DNA from: Lactifluus volemus
Taxonomy: Eukaryota; Basidiomycota; Agaricomycetes; Russulales; Russulaceae
DNA: 64,000 nt
NCBI GenBank assembly: GCA_022376515.1
Contig: WTXI01000001.1
Location: 1,736,001 to 1,800,000, forward strand
Reading direction: 5' to 3'
Made by a program: the position numbers and the translations under genes. Position 1 is the first letter of the stretch. Every line of letters starts with the position of its first letter. The notes below the pieces were generated by a model. The model ran no database searches, was not told the DNA's origin, and was given only the letters and a program-made list of their open reading frames with translations. Positions 1 through 11,600 of the stretch are shown here, one piece after another.

Positions 1-533
1 TGGCAATTACCTCATCCGTTTGATCAATTTAGTCCGTGGAGATTACTGCTAAAAGTAATTAGCACTCATTTAGTACAATAGCAGCCGTAACAGGGCAAGA
101 GGCGCTCTTTTGTGGAAAAAATGTTTAAATCAAATGCCAACTAATTATTTATAAGCCGATCTCAATTAGGCGCTTCGCTCCGCATCCACATTCGCGTGAT
201 TTTTATATTGTATCCGTTATTGTATGTACTCAACCCACCCATGCTATAAAACATCGACTCGACCCCGGGCCAGGTCACTCTTTCGTCATCTCCGCAGTGG
301 TCCATATAATAAGAGTCACGATGACGATGAGTCCAAGACGATGATGCATGATAGATCCGGATCCGAAATTCATGTGGCCCTAGCGCCGGATGTGCCCGAG
401 ATCACGAGTTTAGATCAGGCGGACGGAACGATTACAACTACACTACTACAGTACAGCGTAGACTCTAGGATATTAAATGATGCGACCGCGCCATGAGGAT
501 ATGATTATACATCTCGTGCCTTTCTAATATCTT
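1..533. other. intergenic, left edge
   Basis: This stretch lies downstream of pantothenate kinase and is AT-rich in its first 200 bases. An open frame at 224-496 has no recognisable domain and a composition unlike the neighbouring proteins, so I do not call it. It probably holds the 3' UTR of the kinase plus spacer. Confidence 0.5.
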
Positions 534-2279
534 TCATGTACCACTGTCCCCTGTCTCTGATTCACGGTCTCCCTCGATGTTCTTGATCCATGCACCAAGC
601 GCACCACTTGAAGCAGGCCGCAGTCAGAGCACAGCCTAAACATAGTAATGCACAGTACGTACAGGAACCCTTCATGTCGCAAAAATAGCGCTCGTTTCGT
701 CCCTCTGCTCCAGAATCGAATGGCGTAGGACAACGTTGCAATAGTCGCAGGGTGACCCCGAATGAAGCAACCACCAAAATATATCCTGCTAAGACCATAT
801 TTCTCAGCGTTCATGTACCTATTTCCCTGTCAGCATCCAATGACACATATTGTGAATTGATCCGAACGGGACGAACGCTATTTGTCCAATATTATTTGAT
901 ACAGCGTACAACAAACTTTTGCTGATATCTTCGGGAGAGAACTTCCTTTTTTCCTTGCCCTTCTTGAACACCTTGCCAAACGAGCTAGCAATCATTGTTG
1001 ATTTGAGGCCAAGTTTGCTATAGTCTTGCCCATAAATGTCCTTGACAAGCATATCTACCGCCTCGTTATCACCTGCTTCGGAAAGGGCCAACATTTCTGC
1101 CACAAGCGTGAGACGTGTGATACGAACTCGTGACAGAGATGACACTGACCATCGAAGGAAGTCGCTGGCGTCAACAACGACAACAAGCCCCACAGCGTTC
1201 CGCCGCCAAGGCTGGTCCCGCTTACACGTTCAAACGTTCCGTCCTTGTCGACCTTGATGATGGAAACACCAGACCCGATGTTGACGAGAAGGCACGGCAA
1301 CTGAGGTGTCGGATTTCCTTCAAACGTGACAGCATATTTCGGTGCGCTCGGACCTGGTCTTTCGAGCGCTGCTGGAGACGGCGTTGCGTGCGCGACAGAC
1401 TGGATAAGCTCGTCTGAGAAGAAGTACACTTCGTCTGGAATATGTGTGATAAACTTTAGGCCTTCAATCAGACACTCCATTTCGTCTTCCCGGAGAACCT
1501 CGACATCGAGTGTTTCGCGAAACAGGCTATAGAATCGATGGGCACCGCCTCCTGTCGCCATGATCTTCACGCCTTGTTTCATTTCCTCGATCGATACGCC
1601 GTTGATAGCCGCTGAGCGGTCTATGAGGTCTTGAATAAACTTGACACAGTCGTCAATGGCGTCCGTCTCGAAGCGTTCAAAGTTTAAAGAGCCACCGGGA
1701 AAGTGTCGCATGGATACGCGACGGAGAATTGTATCATGCAACAAACTCTCAGGCATGCTCGACAGCCCACTTGCGATGTGATTCGTCGGGTTATCGAGTA
1801 CCATAGGCGTTAGCGCACCATTTTGTTTGAGGTGTGAAGAGCTTGGAGGCAATAGCTGTGAAAGGGCTCCGGCGGACGTTGGAGAAGGAGGCGTCGGAAT
1901 CGAACTACGAGAGCTATTTCCGCCGGTGGCAAGGATGGAAGGGGAAGATGGGGGTTCGGGCGAACGGGTAAAGTAGACGACCTTGGCGAGGGAACCTCCG
2001 ATCTAATTGGAGGGAGAAGGATGAATGGCATTCATTACGCCATTGGTTACAAAGAGGGGGGAGGGGGCACGCACATCGACCGCAATATGTGACACGGGTT
2101 CAATATAGTTTGGTAAGTAAATTCCTCGACTGTCTCTGGTCTTGTCATGCAGTCAATGGAGAGAGCACGGTTTGCGATTAAGCAGAGAGTGCGCGCACTT
2201 GAGGAGAAGCCTCATCCAAGATTATCGCCCCGCGGGTCTCTACATGAATTACCTTGGCTGCTGGGAGCGGTGAGGACAT
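534..2279 (-). CDS. CAB1: Pantothenate kinase, eukaryotic type II (PanK)
   Basis: This enzyme phosphorylates pantothenate, the first and regulated step of coenzyme A synthesis in the cytosol. The sequence shows the hallmark blocks in order: AVDIGGSLAKVVYF (nucleotide-binding start, split by an intron at 2003-2074), MATGGGAHRF, LLVNIGSGVSI, SGTSLGGGTLWGL, SNNIGQIA and RIYFGGCFIRGHP near the C-terminus. Splicing is consistent throughout: introns follow the D of AVD, the segment near LLTPATSFD, the A of GQIA and the HEGFL block, and the last exon ends GTGDSGT-like with stop at 534-536. The first exon (2253-2279, MSSPLPAAK) is inferred from a GT donor joining 2140 in phase and is the weakest part. 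The product is intact, with no frame break, which contrasts with several neighbours. Confidence 0.93.
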
Positions 2280-2528
2280 TTTAAATGAGAGGTGAGGTGC
2301 AATGAAGTGAGGGGATGACACGAAACGGAGACGAAGACCATTCGCTTGCTCTTTGTACGCTGACTAGGATGAGAAAAGTACAACGCTCCCATTCCCCGGC
2401 TTCCGATGTGGTGCCCCTGGTCAAACCCTATTTCCTTGCCCTGGAAACTCATCATTACATTTCACCCAATTCCGTCGGGGTCGGTTCCAATAAATGTATT
2501 CTAAGTAGAAATCCGAAACGTTACAGCA

Positions 2529-5500
2529 CTACCCCCCAATGGCAGTGATCACGAGCTGACACCCTTCAACCTTCTCCCCACGAACACCCACTTCTAACGT
2601 GACGCCTTCTCCCCTTGAGTATGTCATCCGGCATCGCGCCAGAATCTTTCCGCCTCCTCCTGTCAGCAGACCAGACAATTGTAGTGTATGAACTGTCGTT
2701 CCCGCAGCAGGGTTTTGGGACCCGCCCAGAGGCTCCATCTTGAGTAGCTCGACAATAGAATCGCAGGCAGCTGACAGTGGCATGTGAGGGCCGGAGACAA
2801 AAAGCCGAAAAAGAACGACGCCGTACCTTTAATACTCTCCATAGACGAAAGTGTGAACGTTTCTGTTATCGAGGCACCTGTTCGTAGGCGGTCCCATTCC
2901 GATGCAAAGTTCGAATAGCTCGGGATAATGTAGTCCCCGCCTGCTGCCAACTCAACCTCTTCGAGTTGATATTCATCTTCGTACCCATCTGCTTCTGGTT
3001 CTCCAGTGGCAGGATCCACCTCTTTACTGATAAACTTCAAGCCGCATTGGAAGGACGCGGTAACGTATTCTTCTGGTGCGTCTCTTGTGAATGAGACGTA
3101 GACCACTCCAGGAGAATTTGCGGACGAAAGGCTAGGCACCGGTATGATGAAGTCCTCTGCCAGGCCAGAGTCGTCTGGAGGCTGCATAATAACGGAGACT
3201 TGCTCCAAAATCGTATCGGGCATTGTGTTCGACACATTAAACTACGGCCATTGAAGATCGACGCGACGCATAAGGGAGAGGTGTGAGACACGAACCTGGA
3301 AAACGATGTGTTCACGGAAAACATGCTTGACACACGAAACTTGATATTCCGTTTCTTTCTCGGTAAGCTGAACGGGTTTCGAGCTGTTGATGACAGCGCC
3401 ATAGTTTGCCAGTTCTGGAACCTGGGATAGCCGTTGAATAAAGGCGGACTGAGTCTCCTCTGCAGACTGCGGTGGTGGAGCTGGTGTTTCTGTCCTCGTA
3501 ACAGGGGTGCCAATGGTGTCCAGTGAACTTGGCCCTGCAAACCCATGAGCTGTTGAACCGGTAGGTATGTCTGGCAACTCACGAGCAGCCTCTTGTGCCG
3601 CCTGCTCTCTACTGACTTTTGGAACTGAGGATACATCAAATGGCTGGTCCGCAGCATCCGCGTCCTTCATATAAGCAACTAGCTTAGACTCCAGTGCCGA
3701 AAGGGAAAGTACAGAGTCTAGCTGTTTCGTGAATTCACAGCAGAGTGGCAAACCGTGAGCAGTACGCACCATCCTTGACATATGTCTCAGCCAGGCGGCG
3801 CTCCTCGATTACCTTGAGGTACAACGCGGCTCGATCGCGAACCTCATCATCAACATCGTCCAAACAGCTTCATCAATCTTGTTAGTAAATGACAGGCACG
3901 ATGCAACGATGACCAACCGATTTAACAACACCCCAATACTCTTTTTGAGTTTCACGTCATCAATGATGCCGAACTTGGCTAAACTGCCAACTGCCGCAGC
4001 TCGTACGGTGGCGTTCTCCAGCACCACGCGGTTGTAAATGAACCGGATATATTTTGAGGGTTGGGGAGCCTTGGGACCTTCAATGCCTAGAAGATGAAGA
4101 ATGCGAACAGAGAGCTTGGTAAACTCGCAATCTTCGATAAATTCACAGAGGTGGGAGAGAGCTTGCTCTTTAGACTCTCTGATGTACTTGATCATATCGA
4201 ATATCGCCTCGACGACTGCTCGCTTAAAGTCATAGCCTCCCTCATCACGCAGCACACCAGACAAGAAGCCCAGCATAGAAGCATGTTTTGCGGGGAATTT
4301 AAGGCAGAGTGAGCGGATGGCGTCCACGATGATGACTTTGAATTCATCAGAAATCTCGCTCATGAAACCTGTGATCTGCTTCATTAAGCGGTCCACCGAT
4401 GCTTCATTACCTGTCTATACCATAGTTAATAAATAAAGGTCAGGAAAGCACGGGGATGTATACTTGCCTTCAACAGTGTGGTGATGGCATAGGTAGCAAC
4501 ACCTCTGTTGGTGTCTGAGATGAGATTCTCGAGATCAACATTGCAGGTAGCGACGCTCGTAGGATGGGTCAAGGCAAGGCTGGCAAGAGTTCGAGCGGCA
4601 GCAAACTTGAGCGTAGGCTTGGGTGACGAAAGGAATAGTTGCAGGACTAATGAACAATCAGTCATGTTCGTTGAAAAGATTATGGAAGGACTAGCCAGCA
4701 ATCGATTTCGTCAGTTGGGTGCTTGGAACATTCTTCATTTCGCAAATCACGCGTGCAGCTTCAAAGTTAACCATATCGCTCTTGTGACGAAGCCATCCCT
4801 CAAGAAGGTCAAGCATCTGCCTCTGGACACTGGTGGCGTATCAGTTAGTCACTCGAAAGTTCAGTCCACCCTTGACTCACTTTGGGTCCTCTTCAACGAC
4901 CCTCGCTGCGTAACGGATCAGCATGCAGAGGGCCATAGGATTTTTGAGTGGGGTCCCAGAACCCGACTTTCCACCGCCAAGCTGCTGAATCATCTTCGTG
5001 ACCGCCATTCGATCCTGCCGCCGAATAAGATAGAGCAGGCCAAGGGCGTGGTACTGTACGATGTAGCTTGTCGAGGGCATGGGTTGATAACCGCTATTCA
5101 TCGAGGACGAGGACCCAAAGCCGAGATACGAGCCAGGCGAGGTTGAACCAAAGAAGTTAGCCGATGACTTGGCGTTGACAGCCTCTTGCGCCTCGTTCAC
5201 CCAACGCTTAACAACGTCTTTCGCAAAGGGGAATAAATGGTAGGATGAAACGAGGGCAGCGGAAGAGATGGAAGGTGTGCGGTCAACAATTGCAGCTTTG
5301 AAAAAGCGCTCGACACCTTGTACCATTGAGGGCTGCGCCTATGAGCAAGACGTATGCGCGTGAAGGATGAAAAAGTTGCACATACGTCAATGATACGACA
5401 GAGAGCGCGAATTGCGTTGGGACGATAAATAACTTCCGAGTTTGGCTGCATATCCTTCATGATACTGCTAGTGACCATGATGACATCCTCTGCAGAGACG

Positions 5501-5825
5501 GCCAATTCCTTGATGGACAAGTAAACCATTTGGCGCAAGGCACTCTGAGGGTAAAGGTGAGGTATGCAAATCATGAGTATTGACAAGGAATGACCCACAT
5601 CCTTATGCTGAAAGAGCTTGGTGGTGCCGAAAAATAATGAGGTGGCCTCTTGGGTTCCGAGGTTCTCGCCGATGTACAACAAGTATACGATGCGGGTGAG
5701 CAACGCCCTGCACTTTCTGGGCTAATCGGGGATTCATTGAAAACGCGGGCCTCTTGTATGACCGTAGTTTTGTTATTGTAGTAAGAGCTAATACCCTCCT
5801 CTTCCTTTTTAGAGAAGGCCGCCAT
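2529..5825 (-). CDS. SEC21: Coatomer subunit gamma (gamma-COP)
   Basis: This is a large subunit of the COPI vesicle coat, acting in Golgi-to-ER and intra-Golgi transport. The N-terminal adaptin-like helical-repeat region begins [11 protein letters not shown] and includes [28 protein letters not shown] and [16 protein letters not shown] proline/threonine-rich linker follows (about 3450-3600), then the appendage domain ending with [15 protein letters not shown] and VITAIGG. Short introns (about 54 bp; one at about 5550-5603 lacks stops) separate the exons. The frame breaks inside the conserved [11 protein letters not shown] block: at 5719-5721 a run of three C on the coding strand must be four to continue. 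No intron fits there because the two frames abut. I read this as one functional gene with a one-base deletion in the assembly. Confidence 0.93.
5719..5721 (-). other. Apparent one-base deletion in SEC21
   Basis: The coding strand reads ATTAGCCCAGAAAGTGC. The conserved continuation [10 protein letters not shown] needs one more C. The shift lies between two blocks conserved in gamma-COP from yeast to human, so it is not explained by splicing. Confidence 0.85.
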
Positions 5826-6797
5826 GACTAGGTGAAGAAAAGTGAAAGTTGAGCACGAGTGCGCGTCATGCTTGTCCGCTCCTCGGCTCTTACCGGTCGA
5901 ACCAACAAATCTGTCCGCGAAAAAAACTTCTCTTTATTACCGTCTCCAACGCCATACATCAATAGCACATCGCGCCCTCTCCAACCTCACTCGCCTTCAT
6001 CAGACACCAATTATTGGGCTGGAAGAAGTGGGGGGTAGGAGGACAACAAGAACGTGCGTGTACAAAAGGCAGTAATAAACCCGGTAACAAAAGGTGTAAG
6101 GTGCTTTGCGTAGAGAATAAATATGAGTGTTTTAAAACAACAGCAGCATGGCTGTAAGAAGCACGGGCGCAAAAGAGGGAGAGGGGATGTCTGGATCTAG
6201 TGCCTAAAGAAGAACAACGTGGTCAACCTGCATCCTCCGGAAAGGACCATCGAGTGAAGCAAAAACTTGAAAGGAGAATTGGCGTCCGTGGATGAGAAAA
6301 AAAGTGGTGACTATAAGCGGGAATGGGAGTGGCGCAAAAATGCGGACAGCTAATATAAGAATAGGGCCAAGCCTCGCAATCGACATAGGGGGGGACTTGA
6401 ATGTAGGCAGGAGATGAGAGTGGCAAAAATCGGAAACCGATGAGTCGAGCCATGCAATGCAATTGGGATGGTCCAAGCCCGTCTTGTCTCGATTTGTTTT
6501 TCCCTCTTGATTAAAAGCCATCGACCAGCCCCAAGATTGCGGTGAACTGAGTGCAACCGGATAACATCCGCATCTCCACAAACGCCTCCTCGCTCAACCA
6601 AACTCCACACGTGCCCAAAATGAGCACGGTCACATGGTCCGCATCGATTACCAAGGACCATCATCACGCCTAACACCGGTGCCACGTTGCTGACCTACGG
6701 CACCGGCACCGGGTGTGGCTTGCATCTGACGAGTATGGGAGCGAAGTCTACAAAGATGATCGTTGATGGATAAATAGTATTAAAACAAATCAGATTC
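5826..6797. other. intergenic between SEC21 and casein kinase 1
   Basis: This is about 970 bases between the 5' end of SEC21 and the 3' end of the kinase. Several overlapping minus-strand frames at 6204-6685 give mutually different proteins with no domain. I see no gene; promoter of SEC21 and 3' UTR of the kinase are expected here. Confidence 0.5.
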
Positions 6798-7909
6798 TTA
6801 CTGTCGATCGCTGGTTCGTGGTTCGCCCTCATCCTCCTGGACAACCTTACGTCTGCCACCCGCTGCTTTGGAACTGGCGCTCGCCACCTCATCCTGGGCA
6901 CCACGCTGGACACTCCAGTCGAACACGTAGTCGTACTGGTAACCCTCTCGCGTGAAGAGATCACGGAAGAGTTTGCGTAGATACGAGTAATCGGGTTTGT
7001 CGTCGAATCGCAAGGCTCGAGTATAATTCAGGAAGATACCAAACTCGTTGGGGAAACCACGGCAGAGAAGGTCGGTGGGCGTGGTCATCTTCTTCTCCAT
7101 GATGCGATCATACTTCTGCTTCTTCGTGGCCGCCTTCAGGCCTTGCCACGGCAAGGCGCCACGGAGGAAGTACATGAGAACATAGGCGAGCGACTCCAAA
7201 TCATCACGCCGAGCCTGCTCTACTCCCAAGTGGGTGTTGATAGAGGTGTAACGGGCAGTGCCCGTGAGGTTCTTATTCTCACGATATGGAATGTGGAGAT
7301 GCGTCTTGGGGTCTCTATACTTCTTTGCGAGACCAAAGTCAATGACATTGACCTGGTTGCCGCGCTTGCCGATGCCCATGAGGAAATTGTCGGGCTTGAT
7401 GTCACGGTGGATAAAGTTGCGCGAATGAATGTATTCGATGCGAGAGATCTAACCTACTCATCAGAAAAAGAGGAGAAAAAAAAGAGTAATTGACGTACGA
7501 GTTGATCAGCAAGGAGAAGAACAGTTTTGAGAGAGAACTTCCTATTGCAGAAGTTAAACAGGTCTTCGAGGGAAGGGCCCAACAGGTCGATAACCATCGC
7601 ATTATAGTCACATTCGGTACCGAACCAGCGCACGAAAGGAACGCCAACGCCACCGGCGAGGGTTTTGTAGACTTTGGATTCATACTCAAGTTGGGGATGC
7701 TTGGCCTTTACTGACTCCAGTTTGATGGCCACTTCCTCGCCTGATATGATGTTGATCCCAAGATAAATGTCACCTGCAAGAACGGTCACGAAGCAGAACG
7801 AAAGAGGGTATCATTACAACATACCAAATGAACCAGATCCAATCTTTTTCCCGAGTCTGTATTTGCCTCCGACACGGAGGTCCAATCTATGAGACGACGA
7901 GTCGGCCAT
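6798..7909 (-). CDS. Casein kinase 1 family Ser/Thr protein kinase (Hhp/HRR25 type)
   Basis: This is a CK1 kinase, 336 residues in three exons (7825-7909, 7499-7773, 6798-7448) whose phases fit exactly. The sequence shows the glycine-rich loop KKIGSGSFG, the lysine in [19 protein letters not shown] (catalytic loop), [14 protein letters not shown] (DFG) and the CK1-specific [10 protein letters not shown] in place of APE. The C-terminal tail after the kinase domain is short (about 40 residues, ending EPRTSDRQ) and lacks a CAAX or cysteine pair, so a soluble DNA-repair/vesicle-traffic Hhp-type enzyme is more likely than a membrane-bound Yck type. The start is set by [20 protein letters not shown], the usual beginning of this family. 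No frame problem is seen. Confidence 0.96.
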
Positions 7910-8660
7910 GAGCGATTGCGGTGATAACTAAAAAGAATGGCATTTATGAGTGTCTGTCGGCGAAAAGAAAGCATAGAGAGGTAAAGAAAGATAGGCGGAA
8001 GAGGGGGTGAACAAAAGCGAGGATGCCTTGTGTCGTGGCGGTGATGGTAAGCGCGCATCGAGAGGAACAAAAAGGACGACCGCCACATCAATAGGCCCAG
8101 GTTTAGGCTCAGAAATGTAAATGAACTACTCAGAAAAAATCTGGGTCGGACAGAAGTGATACTGAAACCACCAAGGAAAGGGAAGGTGTTCCGAACAAGG
8201 GAAACGATTGACCAAAATTTTTTGGCCGTGGCAATGATTTGGGGAGAAAACTGAATAAAATATCCGAGATCAAGACTCACGAGTCAAGAAAATGCTGAAA
8301 AAGGAGGAAATGTAGGTGAGAGAGGTAATAATAGTGAGGTTGGCAGAAATCGAGGAAGAGGTGTGAGGGTGAAGGGGCGTGGGAAAATAGGGGGATGGCA
8401 CGGGTTCCCTTTTATAATTGCTCGCAACGTGTGGGCACGTCAGAGGCGCTCGCCCGAGTCTGAGCCGACTGAGACGCGTCACACCTTGAAGCGACTGCGA
8501 TCTTTATTCCAAAATTGCGTTTCACGGATATTTTACAAAGTAATAATCTAATAATAAATCTTTGTGATAAAGCCCGTGTGAGTGAGCGCTGAGAGGCACT
8601 TGAACCTGCCCTCTCTTGTACGTCATTACCGGCTAAGGTTACACGTACTTATAATAATCC
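7910..8660. promoter_or_regulatory. divergent intergenic region, casein kinase 1 / NTE1
   Basis: This is about 750 bases between two divergently transcribed start codons. It holds GA/CT-skewed tracts, on the plus strand mostly purine-rich at 7930-8390, which on the kinase strand are the pyrimidine-rich leader tracts common upstream of highly expressed fungal genes. No coding segment is recognised. Confidence 0.5.
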
Positions 8661-11600
8661 ATGGACAATAATTTTGTCGTTCCCCTCCAAAGTATGGAGC
8701 AAACTGACCGTCATCCCATCGTTTCTTTTATTTCTGCTCTCTTCTGGGTCCTCCGTGAGTTCTCCGCTACATTCTAACCTGCTTCAAAAATACCAACAAA
8801 TCAAACAGTGTACTTGCTATCATGGGTCAAGGCCCTGGTCGGGCTGGTCACCATCAGCGTCCCCCGTCTCATCTACTCCTTACTATCGTATTCAATGACA
8901 CTCACAGTTCGTCTCATCCCTACTCCACAGCATTCTTGCTCACCCATCTATTGCAGCTCAACTTTTGGTCGTTCGCAATGTTGTTTTGTCTCTGGGCTGT
9001 TGCGCTGAATTACTGGATTCGATTCCGATATCTCAACACTTACACTCAGCTGAAAGAACCGCCATTACTGAAACACGATGCTCAAGAGCTGCACCCCGAT
9101 GTCAACACCACAGACGCACCACCAACGTTTCACAATTACCTAGACGAGTTCCTGCAGGCCGTACGGATCTTTGGTTTCCTGGAGAAGCCCGTATGTATCT
9201 TCATCAGATTACATCCATATTTGTTCCTAAATCCTCACCCTCACAGGTTTTCCACGAATTAGCTAGGCACCTGCAGACGCGAAGGCTGATCGCAGGGGAC
9301 AGCTTGTCATTAGACGAAGACCGGAGCTTCTACTGCGTCATCGACGGAATGGTGCAAGTGTACGCTCCTTCTGGCAAACCCACTGAATTTCAAAGCGGCT
9401 CCTGGGATGATGAAGGTCTGAATGGTTATCAACTCATGAATGAGGTTGGGAGCGGCGGAACGCTCTCAAGCTTGTTTACTATCCTCAGTCTATTCACTGA
9501 AGATGTAAAGATCAGCTGGCAAAACGACAGTGGATCACAGAGTGATGACGAGGACCCCACTCCCAACTACATAACCATTCCTCGATCACGAAAGACCAAG
9601 CGTGCGGATTCGGATGTATCTCAGGTGGACCTAGATGGGCATGTGCATTCTACACACGGAGAGAGGACACGGTCGCCTTCCGCTTCTTCCAGTAGTTCCA
9701 CTGTTCACCCCGGACAACCTAAACTTCCGACCTCTCGCCAACAGGAACATCTTACCAGCACGCCACTGAAACACAAGCAAAGGCGCCGAGTTTCCGACCA
9801 GATCCACCATGGCACGGTGGCTCGTGCAACGGAAGATACAACCCTGGCAGTGATTCCCGCCGAAGCTTTTCGTCGACTGACTAAGAAATTCCCTGAGGCT
9901 AGTGCGCACATCGTACAAGGTATAGTTCCCGTCCTATTCCGTCGTTAAGAAACCTCATGTTTACGCGTTGCTCCCAAGTCATCATGACCCGCTTTTCTAG
10001 GGTCACATTCAATGCCGCTCACAAGTATTTGGGCTTGACAACCGAAGTTCTGCGAACTGAGAAAGCCATCAATGACATCGCCTGTCACCCGCTTCCCCCC
10101 ACTTTCTATGATGGAGGAGGAATGCAGCAACTACGACAAAGATTTGATTGCGTTGGAGGCCAAGACTTCTCACCGGGCCAATCTAAGCCGGATGGTGAAT
10201 ATTATAGCCTTTCGCCAACAACTGTATCATCAAAGACACAATTATCATCGGAAAAGACCAGTTCCGTCAAGTTACCTAGGAACATTCACTTTCCTTTGCC
10301 ACGGTCACATTCAACGCGACATTTGGTGCTGCAGGCTGGAGATTTGCATAGCTCGACCACTTCTGGAGAGACTTACAAGCCTATGGGAAGAAGCTTCAGT
10401 ACCTCAACTGCTCCTCCTTACTCCCATCGGGAGGTGCCTGACGATTCTGAACTTCCGGAGTTTCTCCATTTTGATGGAGTCGACTTCGATCTTCGGCAAG
10501 AAGTGATGAACTGTATAGCAGTCTCTATCGGTTTATTACAACCTCCAATGAGCGATGACACCTCCGTCGAAGCTTCGCCTTCCCTTTCTGCTACGGATGG
10601 TGGGCGAATTGCGCGGTCGGGTAGTAGCTTGTTGGAGTCACCGTTCGGTTCCTTGTCGTTGCTCGACATTGGTGATGATTCTTCTAGTGCAACTGGTAGA
10701 TCTTCCTCTGTCACAGCATGCAGAAATATGAATGGACTTGACAACGAAGTCGAAATTCTATTCTTTTCCTCAGGATCCTACTTAGCAACAGCTGGAGAGC
10801 GCGATATAGGTGTGTTTGTGTCTCATTTGTGCGAACTCGAACTGAGATCGTTTTAGGGCTCTTTTTTGTAATTGAAGGGTTTTTAGACATCGTGCTTCCC
10901 GCCAAAGGAAGGACCTTCCCAGAAAAGGAACCAAGAACGCCAAGACAAACTCCCTCGACCCTAGACTCTCTGTATGACATCGAGACGAGTGCAAACGAGG
11001 ATAGCACCGCGTCCAGCATTGGTAGCTCCAAGGAATCGTTCAAACGACCAGCACCCGGTGCATCCCGACCACCAGATCCATCCCCGAAGAGTCAGCGACC
11101 GTTATTCACAGTAAAGCCTGGGGGCATTGCTGGATACTTAGGTAAGAGCGTACTACCTGCTCTTTAGAAAGCTGATTCATAGCTCTTTCTTATAGCATCT
11201 CTTTCTAATACTGCGTCATACGTTGATATCGTGGCCAAGACCGATACATATGTTGGCTTTTTACCGCACCATGCTCTTGAGAGATTACTTGAGAAGCAAC
11301 CCATCGTACTCCTCACGCTAGCCAAGCGTCTCATCTCACTCTTATCACCTCTCGGTCAGTAATTTTCGACCCTTCAGAAACTTATAACTTAAGTACTGGA
11401 ACGAGCAGTCTTACAAATTGATGCGTCGCTGGAATGGATGCATGTAAATGCTGGCCAGGTTCTATGGCGTACGGGCGATCCCAGTCATAGCTTTTACATT
11501 GTCATCAATGGTCGATTACGTGCCATCACGGAAGATCACCAAGGAGTAGTTCAGATTGTTGCAGAGTACGGCCAAGGCGATACTGCTGGCGAGATTGATG

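Noticed and set aside
224..496. 90-residue open frame
   Set aside because: No domain, no coding-like neighbours in frame, and it sits in what should be the pantothenate kinase 3' region.
5719..5721. Introns instead of frame breaks
   Set aside because: At most sites the two conserved frames abut within a few bases, leaving no room for a GT-AG intron; tested explicitly at 5719, 14512, 35247 and 39532.
6204..6685. Three overlapping minus-strand frames
   Set aside because: Three different proteins from one interval, none recognisable; intergenic.
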